Shown: positions 1-6,271 of the stretch, one piece after another
Layout of the letters: every line of letters begins with the position of its first letter
Position numbering within the stretch: the first letter of the stretch is position 1
NCBI GenBank assembly: GCA_031263875.1
Contig: JAISEX010000287.1
Span: forward strand, 1 to 15,460
Direction: 5' to 3'
DNA length: 15,460 bases
Source of the DNA: Eubacteriales Family XIII. Incertae Sedis bacterium
Lineage (GTDB): Bacteria > Bacillota > Clostridia > Peptostreptococcales > Anaerovoracaceae
Notes under the pieces: model-generated
Told to the model about the DNA's origin: nothing
What the model saw: the letters and a program-made list of their open reading frames with translations, nothing else
Database searches by the model: none
Program-made: the position numbers and the translations under genes

Positions 1-2
1 CG

Positions 3-245
3 GCCGCGATCGGTATGCAACTACTCGGCATCTGGCTGCAATTCAGAGGTTTCGTGCCGGAAGCCGCCACGCAGAGCGTCGGCGCATTGGGCGCGATCAT
101 GGATTCCTTCACGATCATACCGGGCGTTTTGTTCGTGGTAACGGCTCTTATTATGTTCCGCTTTCCGATCACCAAGCGGAAATTCGAGGAGATAAAACAG
201 GCGCTGGCGGAGCGGCATGCCGCGGAGCCGGACGAGCGGGCGTAA
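3..245 (+). CDS. C-terminal fragment of a GPH-family sugar/cation symporter (partial at the left edge)
   Basis: The open frame enters from the left edge (first full codon at 3) and stops at 243-245, so only about 80 C-terminal residues are visible. They show a last hydrophobic segment (about IIPGVLFVVTALIMF) followed by a basic cytoplasmic tail, FPITKRKFEEIKQALAERHA. A final membrane helix followed by a [FY]P[IL]T-x-[KR]-x-[FY]-x-EI pattern is typical of glycoside-pentoside-hexuronide (MelB/XynP/YicJ-type) cation symporters, which import sugars or glycosides through the cytoplasmic membrane. The ATG at 15 is an internal methionine, not the true start. The substrate cannot be inferred from this tail. 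No clear terminator follows; the next 480 bases are noncoding. Another MFS-type carrier is the main alternative. Confidence 0.7.
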   Translation, partial: AAIGMQLLGIWLQFRGFVPEAATQSVGALGAIMDSFTIIPGVLFVVTALIMFRFPITKRKFEEIKQALAERHAAEPDERA

Positions 246-334
246 GGCGGGCAGGGCGGCGCATCCGGGGTTTCACTGTGCGTATCCGTCAGGCCGTCCG
301 TGAGCAGCCATCCCGTGAATGCGAGGATTTTTAC

Positions 335-640
335 GGGCGCATGGGGCACTCAAATGATGTTGTGCGTGGCCCGCGGGAGAGTTCTTCGCGCGAGCATTTA
401 TATAAAAAATGGATTTCATTTTTGAGCGCCCCACCGGGCCATCCGCTTGTATCTTTTTTGCCTACGGCAAAAAAGGATATCGCTGCTGTCCCTTGCGCGT
501 CGCCGTCGCTCCGCTCCGGCTCCCCTGTGCGGGCGGAATACGCCGCACCCCCACCCCTCTACGGCGTCCCATTTTATCGCATGGCCACCAAAACACGCGA
601 GAGGGGACACACCACAAGCCCGCTCTCCCTGCCGTCCCCG
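335..640 (+). repeat. Dispersed intergenic repeat, copy A
   Basis: This fills most of the gene-free stretch 246-728. It opens with GGGCGCATGGGGC (335-347), and an imperfect inverted partner, GCCCCACCGGGC, lies at 428-439. Read on opposite strands the two arms run as GGGGCaCTCAAA and GGGGCgCTCAAA, enclosing a variable AT-rich core. After this comes TCCCTTGCGCG (489-499), then a GC-rich tail with CTACGGCGTCCC (559-570) and a pyrimidine-rich end near 640. The same blocks in the same order occur inverted at 5791-6192 and, shortened, at 3993-4090. Short open frames cross the region, but in several frames at once and without ribosome binding sites, so I read it as noncoding. I see nothing supportable in 246-334. 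Confidence 0.75.
453..475. repeat. Perfect 10-bp palindrome with 3-base loop inside repeat copy A
   Basis: CTTTTTTGCC, loop TAC, GGCAAAAAAG. The T run lies on the 5' side of the stem on both strands, so this is not a canonical intrinsic terminator in either direction. It could still fold in a transcript reading through from the upstream symporter gene. The other repeat copies lack it. Confidence 0.5.
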
Positions 641-657
641 TCATGTTCCAAAAGCAA

Positions 658-686
658 TTGACTGAATTCATTCAATATGCTATACT
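658..686 (+). promoter_or_regulatory. Sigma-A-type promoter for the fused ABC transporter
   Basis: TTGACT (658-663), a 17-base spacer and TATACT (681-686) match the vegetative consensus at 10 of 12 positions. The expected transcript start is near 693. It is followed by an AGGAGG ribosome binding site at 711-716 and the ATG at 729, giving a short leader of about 36 bases. The promoter lies just beyond repeat copy A. Confidence 0.75.
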
Positions 687-728
687 ACGTGATATCAGCG
701 CCTTTGTCCAAGGAGGAAATCATTCATT

Positions 729-3700
729 ATGCTTCAATTGAGTAACATACGGAAAGCCTATAAAACCGGCAATTTTACGCAAAAAGCGCTCGACGGCGTT
801 TCCGTTGCGTTTCGCGATAATGAATTCGCCGCGGTGCTGGGTCCGTCGGGATCCGGCAAGACGACGATGCTCAATATTATCGGCGGCCTCGACCATTACG
901 ATTCCGGGGATCTTGCAATCGACACGACCTCCACGAAGAAGTATAAGGACCGCGACTGGGACACGTACCGGAACAACCGGATCGGCTTCGTCTTTCAGAG
1001 CTATAATTTGATACCGCACCAGACGGTGCTCGCGAATGTCGAACTGGCGCTGACGCTGAGCGGGATATCCAAGACCGAACGGCGCGCCCGCGCGAAACGG
1101 GCATTGGAGGACGTCGGCCTCGGGGAACATATCCATAAAAAGCCCGGCCAACTCAGCGGCGGGCAGATGCAGCGGGTCGCTATCGCCCGCGCGCTTATCA
1201 ACGATCCGGAGATTCTGCTGGCCGATGAACCGACCGGGGCGCTCGATACGCAGACGAGCAAGCAGGTGATGGATGTGCTCACCACCGTCGCGAAAGACCG
1301 CCTCGTCATTATGGTCACGCATAACAGCGCGTTGGCGGAGCAGTACGCAAACCGCATTATCCATTTGACGGACGGGCAGATCGTATCGGACAGCCACCCG
1401 TTCGATCCCGCCGAAGAAAACCAGCGCGTAGGCCGCAAAGCGCGCAAATCGAGCATGTCCTTCCCGACCGCGGTGGCGCTTTCGTTCAGCAATCTGATGA
1501 CGAAAAAAGGCCGCACGTTCGTGACCGCCCTCGCGGGGTCGATCGGCATTATCGGCGTCGCGCTTATCCTCGCGCTCGCAACGGGGATCAACGCCTACAT
1601 CGAGAATATGGAGGAAGAAACCCTCAGCACCTATCCGCTTTCGATCCAGAGCGCCGGATTCGATCTGTCCGGCATGTTTTCCGATTTGGGCATGTCGGGA
1701 GAGGGCGATTCGGAGAGCGATGATTCCAGCGGCGTCCGTGAGATGAAGATCGTCGAAACCATCTTTTCGCTCCAGAGCAAAAATGACCTCGCGTCCCTGA
1801 AGACGTACTTCGATGATAACAAGCGGACGATGGACCGGTATGTCAACGCGATCCATTATTCGTATGATATTACGCCGCAGATTTACCTCGCGGATACCTC
1901 CACAAGCCTTGACCAAGTCAATCCCGATTCGGTTACCGCCGCATACGGAATGGGTTCGAATAGCGGCATGGCTTCATTGGGGCTCGGAAGCGGATCGAGC
2001 ATGATGAACGTGTTCAGCGAGTTGCCCGGCGGCCTTAAATTACACGAAACCCAGTACGACGTTCTTGCGGGGCACTGGCCGGAGAACTACGACGAGGCGG
2101 TCCTCGTGCTTTCGGCGAACGGCAAGATCACGGATTATGAGCTCTACGCAATGGGCTTGCGCGACCGTTCCGAACTGAAGGCGATGATCGAGTCGTTTAC
2201 AAACCAGACGGACGCCGATATCGAAGTCGGCAAAGAGGGCGGCGTCTACTCCTACGACACGCTGATGTCCGTCGGGTTCAAGATCGTGGGTCCCGCCGAC
2301 CGGTATCAGTACGACGAGACCTATGACATATGGGTGGACAAATCCGGCGACAAGGCGTATATGAAATCGCTGGTGGACAAGGGCCTTGCGCTGAAAATCG
2401 TCGGCGTCGTGCAGCCGGACCCGAACGCAAAGGCGGCCTCTCTGACGCCCGGCATCAATTACACCTCCGGTCTTATCGCGCATCTGATGGAGCAGGCCGC
2501 GGAAACGGAGGTCGTGAAACAGCAGCTCGCCGATCCCGCCGTCAACGTCCTGACCGGAAAGACGTTTGCCGAGGAACAGGAAGACAGTGGCTCTCAGTTT
2601 GATTTCTCGAAAATAATTACGGTCGATGAGAGCGCGCTGCGGAGCGCCTTCGATTTTGACCCGTCCGCTCTCGATTTCGATCTCTCCGCTTTGAATATCG
2701 ATCCTTCGGGCTTCAACATCGACCTTTCCGCCATCGATTTCGATCCGTCGTCTCTCAACATAGACATGCCCGACTTTGATATCGATATGGGAGCGCTGAT
2801 AGACGCGCTTGCGGGGGAAGTCAATATTCCGTCCGAAGCGATCACCGGTATTACGCTTGAAATCCTGCAGGATTTTTTGACGGATGAAGCGAGCAAAGGC
2901 GTGACCGATCCGGCCCAGATAACCGCGGATCTCTCCGATTATCTCTCGAAACCGGAAACGCAGGCATTAATTGCCGGCCGGTTGTCGCAGGTCATCGATC
3001 CGTCCGCGTTAGAAGCGCAGCTTGGAAAAGCGCTTCAGGGTTTCATACAGTCGGCGGTGCAGACCTCCGTCACGCAGATGATGGGGATGGTGCAGGCGCA
3101 GATCCAAGCGCAGTTCCAGCAGGTCGCGCAGGGCATTACGGCACAAATCCAGCAGTCGATGACAGGTGCCACGGCTCAGATTCCGGCCGCCCTGCAAGCC
3201 GCTATGGGCAAGCTGTCCGCGCAGATGGGGAATATCGACGGTCAGGCCATAGCGCAGGCGTTCCGCATCAATATGGGCGAGGAAGAAGTCCTCGAACTGA
3301 TGACGTCGATCATGAATCCGGTCGAGAGCACATACGAGCGGAATTTGACCACGTTGGGATATGCGGATCCGAGCGTCCCGTCCCAAATCAGCATCTATCC
3401 GCGCAATTTCGAGTCGAAGAAGGAAACCATCAACATCCTCACCCGGTACAATGACCGCATGGAAAAGGCCGAAGAGCCGGACAAAGTGGTGCGGTACACG
3501 GATTTTGTCGGCGTGATAATGTCGTCCGTTACGGATATCGTCGATTTGGTCAGCTATGCGCTTATCGCCTTTGTGTCCGTCGCGCTGGTCGTCTCGTCGA
3601 TTATGATCGGCGTCATCACCTTTATCTCGGTGCTCGAACGCAAGAAGGAGATCGGCATCCTGCGCGCGATGGGCGCGAGCAAGCAAAACATCCGCCTCGT

Positions 3701-3950
3701 GTTCAACGCGGAAACGCTGATTATCGGGTTTGTCGCGGGCGTATTGGGCGTGCTGGTCACGCTGCTGCTGTCCGCCATAGGAAACATCATCGTCTTCAAC
3801 GAGCTGGGCGTTTCGCAGATCGCGCAGCTTCCGCCTGCCGCGGCGGTCGCTCTCGTGGCGGTCAGTATGTTCCTGACGCTTATCGCCGGTCTGTTCCCCG
3901 CCTCCGCTGCCGCGCGGAAGGACCCGGTCGAAGCGCTGCGCTCCGAATAA
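729..3950 (+). CDS. Fused ABC transporter: N-terminal ATPase plus FtsX/MacB-type permease with a large external domain
   Basis: The protein has 1073 residues. The ATPase domain comes first (about 1-225), with Walker A GPSGSGKT (38-45), the Q-loop at Q90, the signature LSGGQ (142-146), Walker B ILLADE (162-167) followed by D-loop ALD (171-173), and the switch histidine H198. A first membrane helix lies at about 265-286. A long external domain (about 290-925) includes the heptapeptide array at 642-690 and a Gln/Met-rich helical stretch near 770-835. The C-terminal FtsX domain has three helices at about 933-964, 996-1022 and 1037-1062, with the family motif ERKKEIGILRAMGAS between the first two. 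This is the MacB/LolCDE/FtsX class, usually mechanotransmission or export rather than import, with ATPase and permease fused. The start is fixed by AGGAGG at 711-716, although the 12-base spacing is slightly long. It has its own promoter and appears monocistronic. The substrate is unknown; peptide or antimicrobial efflux and cell-wall signalling are both possible. Confidence 0.9.
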   Translation: MLQLSNIRKAYKTGNFTQKALDGVSVAFRDNEFAAVLGPSGSGKTTMLNIIGGLDHYDSGDLAIDTTSTKKYKDRDWDTYRNNRIGFVFQSYNLIPHQTVLANVELALTLSGISKTERRARAKRALEDVGLGEHIHKKPGQLSGGQMQRVAIARALINDPEILLADEPTGALDTQTSKQVMDVLTTVAKDRLVIMVTHNSALAEQYANRIIHLTDGQIVSDSHPFDPAEENQRVGRKARKSSMSFPTAVALSFSNLMTKKGRTFVTALAGSIGIIGVALILALATGINAYIENMEEETLSTYPLSIQSAGFDLSGMFSDLGMSGEGDSESDDSSGVREMKIVETIFSLQSKNDLASLKTYFDDNKRTMDRYVNAIHYSYDITPQIYLADTSTSLDQVNPDSVTAAYGMGSNSGMASLGLGSGSSMMNVFSELPGGLKLHETQYDVLAGHWPENYDEAVLVLSANGKITDYELYAMGLRDRSELKAMIESFTNQTDADIEVGKEGGVYSYDTLMSVGFKIVGPADRYQYDETYDIWVDKSGDKAYMKSLVDKGLALKIVGVVQPDPNAKAASLTPGINYTSGLIAHLMEQAAETEVVKQQLADPAVNVLTGKTFAEEQEDSGSQFDFSKIITVDESALRSAFDFDPSALDFDLSALNIDPSGFNIDLSAIDFDPSSLNIDMPDFDIDMGALIDALAGEVNIPSEAITGITLEILQDFLTDEASKGVTDPAQITADLSDYLSKPETQALIAGRLSQVIDPSALEAQLGKALQGFIQSAVQTSVTQMMGMVQAQIQAQFQQVAQGITAQIQQSMTGATAQIPAALQAAMGKLSAQMGNIDGQAIAQAFRINMGEEEVLELMTSIMNPVESTYERNLTTLGYADPSVPSQISIYPRNFESKKETINILTRYNDRMEKAEEPDKVVRYTDFVGVIMSSVTDIVDLVSYALIAFVSVALVVSSIMIGVITFISVLERKKEIGILRAMGASKQNIRLVFNAETLIIGFVAGVLGVLVTLLLSAIGNIIVFNELGVSQIAQLPPAAAVALVAVSMFLTLIAGLFPASAAARKDPVEALRSE
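2652..2798 (+). repeat. Seven tandem heptapeptide-coding units (7 x 21 bp) in the ABC transporter external domain
   Basis: Residues 642-690 read in register as DFDPSAL, DFDLSAL, NIDPSGF, NIDLSAI, DFDPSSL, NIDMPDF and DIDMGAL. The pattern is [DN]-[FI]-D-x-[SPG]-x-[LFI] with no linkers. Codon choice varies between units, so the array is constrained at protein level and is not a recent slippage product. Alternating Asp and hydrophobic residues would suit a repetitive beta structure or a metal-binding acidic face. Confidence 0.85.
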
Positions 3951-3992
3951 GCGGGAGAACGCGAAAGGGACTGGCTTCGGCGTGGTGTTTTT

Positions 3993-4090
3993 GGGCGCAT
4001 GGGGCACGGGGTGCCCCACCGGGCTTTCCGGGGCTTCGGCCCCGGCGCTTCGCGCCGTGGCTGCTGCGCACCCCTCCTATCCCTTGCGCG
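3993..4090 (+). repeat. Dispersed intergenic repeat, copy B (short form, hairpin-rich)
   Basis: It starts 43 bases after the transporter stop. It carries the same GGGCGCATGGGGC (3993-4005), GCCCCACCGGGC (4013-4024) and TCCCTTGCGCG (4080-4090) blocks as copies A and C, but the core between the two inverted arms is missing, so they form a tight hairpin, GGGGCAC-ggg-GTGCCCC (4001-4017). Two further GC hairpins follow: CCGGGGC-ttcg-GCCCCGG (4028-4045) and an overlapping GGCGC-ttc-GCGCC (4044-4056). These could act as a transcription or mRNA-stability element at the end of the transporter message. No T run follows them, so I do not call a classic terminator. Confidence 0.7.
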
Positions 4091-4164
4091 TTGTGTCATC
4101 GCCATTATCACATCATTCACCAACCCTGAAATCAACAATTTCCGCAGGATTTATAAAATAACCG

Positions 4165-4193
4165 TTGATTTTCGGCGAGTTTTTGCTTATGAT
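4165..4193 (+). promoter_or_regulatory. Sigma-A-type promoter for the TIGR00300 gene
   Basis: TTGATT (4165-4170), a 17-base spacer and TATGAT (4188-4193), in an AT-rich island between repeat copy B and the gene. The transcript start would be near 4200. The ATG lies at 4236, after GGAAAGG (4224-4230). Confidence 0.65.
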
Positions 4194-4235
4194 ACAAAGG
4201 GTGAAAATGAGAGAGAAGAAAACGGAAAGGCAGAT

Positions 4236-5327
4236 ATGAGTTTTAAATTACCGAAATACAGAGAACCTGATTTTACACAGGAGATTTTTGCGAACGCGCC
4301 GAGCGTGCGGACGGCGGCGGTCGAGATCGACGGCGTCGCGCCGGAGGATTTCCACGCCACGTCGATGTATCCGGAATATTTCAAGATAGACGGCGAGTGG
4401 AAACTGATAACGGGCACGCGTATGGATTGCGTTCCGGTGCTGCAGGAGGACGGCTCTCCGGAGGCGACCGAATTCCGCCACCTGAGGGCCGGCGACCGCG
4501 TGATAGTGGGACGGAACGACGATGGCAGCGAGGGCATTTACCTCTACACGAAGGGGTTTGTCCGCGACGGCGCCGCGGCTACGGACAGTTTTTCGTTTCG
4601 CTCTGGCCGGAGCCGGGAAACCTCGTTCGCGAGCGATTACGAACGGCTCGTGTCGCTGTTACGCCATGACGCGGATCACGGTCATATCGTCTGGGTGCTC
4701 GGTCCCGCGGCGATCTTCGATAAGGAATCGCGCAAGGCGATGGAATATATCGTCGGCAGCGGGTATTGCCACGCGGTATTCGGCGGGAACGCCGTCGCGA
4801 CGCACGACCTCGAAGCCTCGATGCTCGGTACGGCCCTCGGCCAGAACCTTGAAACGGGCGAAAACGTCCATAACGGGCATTACAACCACCTCGATCTTTT
4901 AAACCGCGCCGCGCGCGCGGGCTCCGCGAAGGAGATGATAGCGGAATACGAGCTTGGCGGCGGCCTTGTCTGCACGTGTGTCAAGCATAATGTGCCGCTC
5001 GTTCTCGCGGGGTCGGTCCGCGACGACGGCCCGCTTCCCGAGGTCGTCTGCGACACGGGCGAGGTGCAGGATATGATGCGGGCGCATACGCGCCGGGCGA
5101 CGACGGTGGTCTGTCTCGGCACGCAGCTCCATTCCATCGCGACGGGAAATCTGACGCCGTGTTACACGGTGACGGAAGAGGGCGTCAGGCCCGTCTTTAT
5201 TTACGCCGTCGATATTTCCGAGTTTGTGCTGAACAAACTGCGCGACCGCGGTTCGCTGGAAGTGACCACCATCGTGTCGAATATCCAGGACTTTTTGTTT
5301 AAAGTCGTCCAGCTTTTGCGTTCCTGA
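4236..5327 (+). CDS. TIGR00300 (LOR/SDH) family protein, probable ornithine cyclodeaminase-type enzyme
   Basis: The protein has 363 residues. The open frame extends back to 3999, but that segment is repeat copy B. The ATG at 4236 has GGAAAGG five bases upstream and a promoter at 4165-4193, so it is the better start. Family landmarks I recognise are TSMYPEYFKIDGEW (42-55), RMDC (62-65), the nucleotide-binding-like VWVLGPAAIF, then GGNAVATHDLE and GTALG (about 183-202), NGHYNHLDLLN, AGSVRDDGPLPEV (about 259-271), LHSIATGN (about 298-305) and a C-terminal KLRDRGS. These match the LOR/SDH conserved domain of archaeal-type ornithine cyclodeaminase and of the C-terminal half of cyanobacterial AgrE/ArgZ. 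Characterised members convert ornithine to proline and ammonia. The arginine-degrading N-terminal half of AgrE is absent and no other arginine gene is visible. Family membership is well supported; the exact reaction here is inferred. It is likely cytoplasmic and monocistronic. Confidence 0.82.
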   Translation: MSFKLPKYREPDFTQEIFANAPSVRTAAVEIDGVAPEDFHATSMYPEYFKIDGEWKLITGTRMDCVPVLQEDGSPEATEFRHLRAGDRVIVGRNDDGSEGIYLYTKGFVRDGAAATDSFSFRSGRSRETSFASDYERLVSLLRHDADHGHIVWVLGPAAIFDKESRKAMEYIVGSGYCHAVFGGNAVATHDLEASMLGTALGQNLETGENVHNGHYNHLDLLNRAARAGSAKEMIAEYELGGGLVCTCVKHNVPLVLAGSVRDDGPLPEVVCDTGEVQDMMRAHTRRATTVVCLGTQLHSIATGNLTPCYTVTEEGVRPVFIYAVDISEFVLNKLRDRGSLEVTTIVSNIQDFLFKVVQLLRS

Positions 5328-5328
5328 C

Positions 5329-5361
5329 GGCAGGCGGGGAACGCTCGGTAACCGCTTTGCC
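5329..5361 (+). terminator. Weak hairpin just after the TIGR00300 gene
   Basis: GGCAGGCGG (5329-5337) can pair with CCGCTTTGCC (5352-5361) with one bulged T and one G-T pair. It begins two bases after the stop codon. The downstream sequence is AATATAC rather than a T run, so intrinsic termination is only a possibility. Confidence 0.25.
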
Positions 5362-5410
5362 AATATACATAAAGTCCGGAATAACGAGAAAGGCGAATTT
5401 CCCGAAAGAC

Positions 5411-5439
5411 TTCACAGAATTAAACAATGGTGATAGAAT
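5411..5439 (+). promoter_or_regulatory. Extended -10 promoter driving a short plus-strand RNA
   Basis: TTCACA (5411-5416), a 17-base spacer and TAGAAT (5434-5439), with a TG extension at 5431-5432. The start would fall near 5446, just before AGGGAGG. No convincing plus-strand protein follows within reach, which suggests a small noncoding RNA. Confidence 0.5.
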
Positions 5440-5445
5440 TATAGT

Positions 5446-5516
5446 ACAGGGAGGCCCAACGGTCACTCCCGTAAGGAAATGAGCCGCTTAACTCACGTGT
5501 TAGGCGGTCTCTTTAT
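5446..5516 (+). ncRNA. Candidate antisense antitoxin RNA
   Basis: From the promoter at 5411-5439, a transcript of about 70 bases would contain a small stem, GGGAG (5449-5453) with CTCCC (5466-5470). It would end at the strong hairpin 5481-5511, which is followed by TTTAT. It is antisense to the 3' end of the tiny minus-strand ORF (5493-5567), the arrangement seen in Firmicute type I systems such as txpA/ratA and bsrG/SR4. Boundaries are predicted only. The RNA could extend further if termination is leaky. Confidence 0.4.
5481..5511. terminator. Shared bidirectional hairpin of the candidate toxin-antitoxin locus
   Basis: GAGCCGCTTAAC (5481-5492) pairs with GTTAGGCGGTCTC (5499-5511) with one bulged T (5508) and one G-T pair, closing on a six-base loop. 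On the plus strand it is followed by TTTAT; on the minus strand it runs into ATTTCC. It lies at the 3' end of both opposing transcripts, and the stop codon of the minus-strand ORF falls in its loop. Confidence 0.55.
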
Positions 5517-5567
5517 GGTAATGGTAATGATTATCACTACTATAAAAATGCAAACACATATCTGCAT
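5493..5567 (-). CDS. Candidate type I toxin: 24-residue hydrophobic peptide
   Basis: On the minus strand the ATG at 5567 is preceded by AAAGGAGG with nine bases between GGAGG (complement of 5577-5581) and the start. The peptide begins MQICVC, continues as an Ile/Val/Thr-rich stretch long enough to span a membrane (about residues 3-18), and ends in a basic, proline-containing tail, IKRPPNT. Its stop is TGA in the loop of the 5481-5511 hairpin. A tiny membrane peptide with a strong ribosome binding site, its own promoter (5665-5693), a long leader of about 90 bases and an opposing RNA overlapping its 3' end is the standard layout of type I toxins (TxpA, BsrG, Ibs, Hol_Tox-like). An in-frame ATG at 5576 touches the ribosome binding site and is less likely. 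I do not recognise the exact family, so toxicity is inferred from architecture. Confidence 0.5.
   Translation of the reverse strand: MQICVCIFIVVIIITITIKRPPNT
5517..5535. promoter_or_regulatory. Fur-box-like sequence
   Basis: GGTAATGGTAATGATTATC matches the classical 19-bp Fur box (GATAATGATAATCATTATC) at 16 of 19 positions. The overlapping 15-mer at 5522-5536 matches the 7-1-7 form TGATAATnATTATCA at 13 of the 14 defined positions. It lies downstream of the plus-strand promoter at 5411-5439 and inside the tiny minus-strand ORF, whose Ile/Thr codons (ATC ATT ACC ATT ACC) produce most of the pattern. It may therefore be coincidental. Confidence 0.3.
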
Positions 5568-5664
5568 ACTCGACATCCTCCTTTCCGGTGACCTCCAATT
5601 TGGTACGCCACGGTTAAGTAATAACGGATGAGAGCAACCGCCGGGACTTACACCCTGTATAGTA

Positions 5665-5693
5665 GTTATATCATATTAATTCATTAAAAGCAA
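5665..5693 (-). promoter_or_regulatory. Extended -10 promoter for the candidate toxin mRNA
   Basis: Read on the minus strand: TTGCTT (5693-5688), a 17-base spacer ending in TGA, and TATAAC (5670-5665), giving an extended -10 TGnTATAAC. The start would be near 5658, about 90 bases upstream of the ATG at 5567. Confidence 0.5.
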
Positions 5694-5790
5694 CATAAAA
5701 TCAAATATGGGAATAAAATATTTTTGTGAAATGAGTTGGTAACGTGGATTTCGGAACGCGTTCTGCTGTACTCATAGTCCAGAATTCTAC

Positions 5791-6192
5791 GGGAGACGGC
5801 GGGGAGAGGGGGCTTGCGTCGGGTTTTGGTTCTCGCGCAATTTGATGCTCGTGTGAGAAACGGGGACGCCGTAGTAGGATGGGTGTGTCGCGTGCTGTGC
5901 CCGCATGTTGATAGCGGCTTGCAACTGCGATAATTGATAGTACAGGGCGGCGCGGAATGGCGCGTATGTCCCGCGCAAGGGATAGTAGCGGAAATTTCGC
6001 AGACTACGCTCGTACTGATACTGTTGTCGGGGGGATTCCGGGGCGAGCCCGGAATGACAACAGGGGTATGAGCGGAATTACAGCGGATAGCCCGGTGGGG
6101 CACTCAAAACACGAAATTATTTTTTGTGAATGTTCGCGTGGAGAACTTTTCCGCGATAAGTGGCAAAAACTTTTTGAGGGCCCCATGCGCCC
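5791..6192 (-). repeat. Dispersed intergenic repeat, copy C (inverted, long form)
   Basis: Read on the minus strand it has the same order of blocks as copy A: GGGCGCATGGGGC (6192-6180), an AT-rich core with GCGG(G/A)(A/G)AGTTCT and ACGCGAACATT resembling copy A, the inverted arm GCCCCACCGGGC (6101-6090), TCCCTTGCGCG (5982-5972), CTACGGCGTCCC (about 5880-5869) and the pyrimidine-rich CCCCTCTCCCCGCCGTC end near 5791. It is about 90 bases longer than copy A between the inverted arm and the CTACGGCGTCCC block, and that extra part includes the palindrome at 6035-6055. Open frames exist on both strands but lack ribosome binding sites and are not preserved between copies. I see nothing further between 5694 and 5790. 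Confidence 0.75.
6035..6055. repeat. REP-like palindrome within repeat copy C
   Basis: ATTCCGGG (6035-6042) and CCCGGAAT (6048-6055) form a perfect 8-bp stem around a five-base loop. The surrounding GGGGATTCCGGGGCGAGCCC layout, followed by GGAATGAC, resembles widespread short palindromic intergenic repeats. Copies A and B lack it, so it looks like an insertion into, or an alternative module of, the repeat. Confidence 0.5.
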
Positions 6193-6224
6193 TCCGCATA
6201 TAAAGCCGTTGCATGAGCAACTAA

Positions 6225-6271
6225 ATTATCGAAAAATGTTGTCAAAACAACGGAATTGTGGTTCCGATAAT
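6225..6271 (+). promoter_or_regulatory. Foldable AT-rich leader upstream of the binding-protein gene
   Basis: ATTATC (6225-6230) pairs with GATAAT (6266-6271). Inside lie two hairpins, GTTGT-caaa-ACAAC (6238-6251) and GGAA-ttgtgg-TTCC (6252-6265), giving a possible three-way junction 50 bases before the ATG at 6321. A poor -10-like TATAAA sits at 6277-6282 and I see no good -35. It could be a protein operator, an RNA structure or chance pairing in AT-rich DNA. Confidence 0.25.

Noticed and set aside
278..741. Several overlapping plus-strand open frames in the first gap
   Set aside because: They run through repeat copy A in all three frames with no ribosome binding site, and copy C does not preserve any one of them over its length.
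720..1916. Long minus-strand open frame opposite the ABC transporter
   Set aside because: It lies wholly opposite clear ATPase motifs, has no recognisable domain and reflects high third-position GC of the real gene.
2652..2798. CRISPR-like or recently slipped tandem DNA repeat
   Set aside because: The period is seven codons inside a continuous reading frame, with divergent codon use and no spacers.
3999..4235. N-terminal extension of the TIGR00300 open frame
   Set aside because: The extension translates repeat copy B and the promoter region. A ribosome binding site and family homology both begin at 4236.
5479..5631. Plus-strand 50-codon ORF (starts MSRLTHVLGG) across the toxin-antitoxin locus
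   Set aside because: Its start lies almost on top of AAGGA (spacing too short) and it passes through the terminator hairpin and antisense to the toxin. The minus-strand ORF explains the region better.
5446..5680. Riboswitch in the 1-kb gap
   Set aside because: I looked for cobalamin, c-di-GMP and other known conserved cores and found none I could support; the structure fits opposing short RNAs better.
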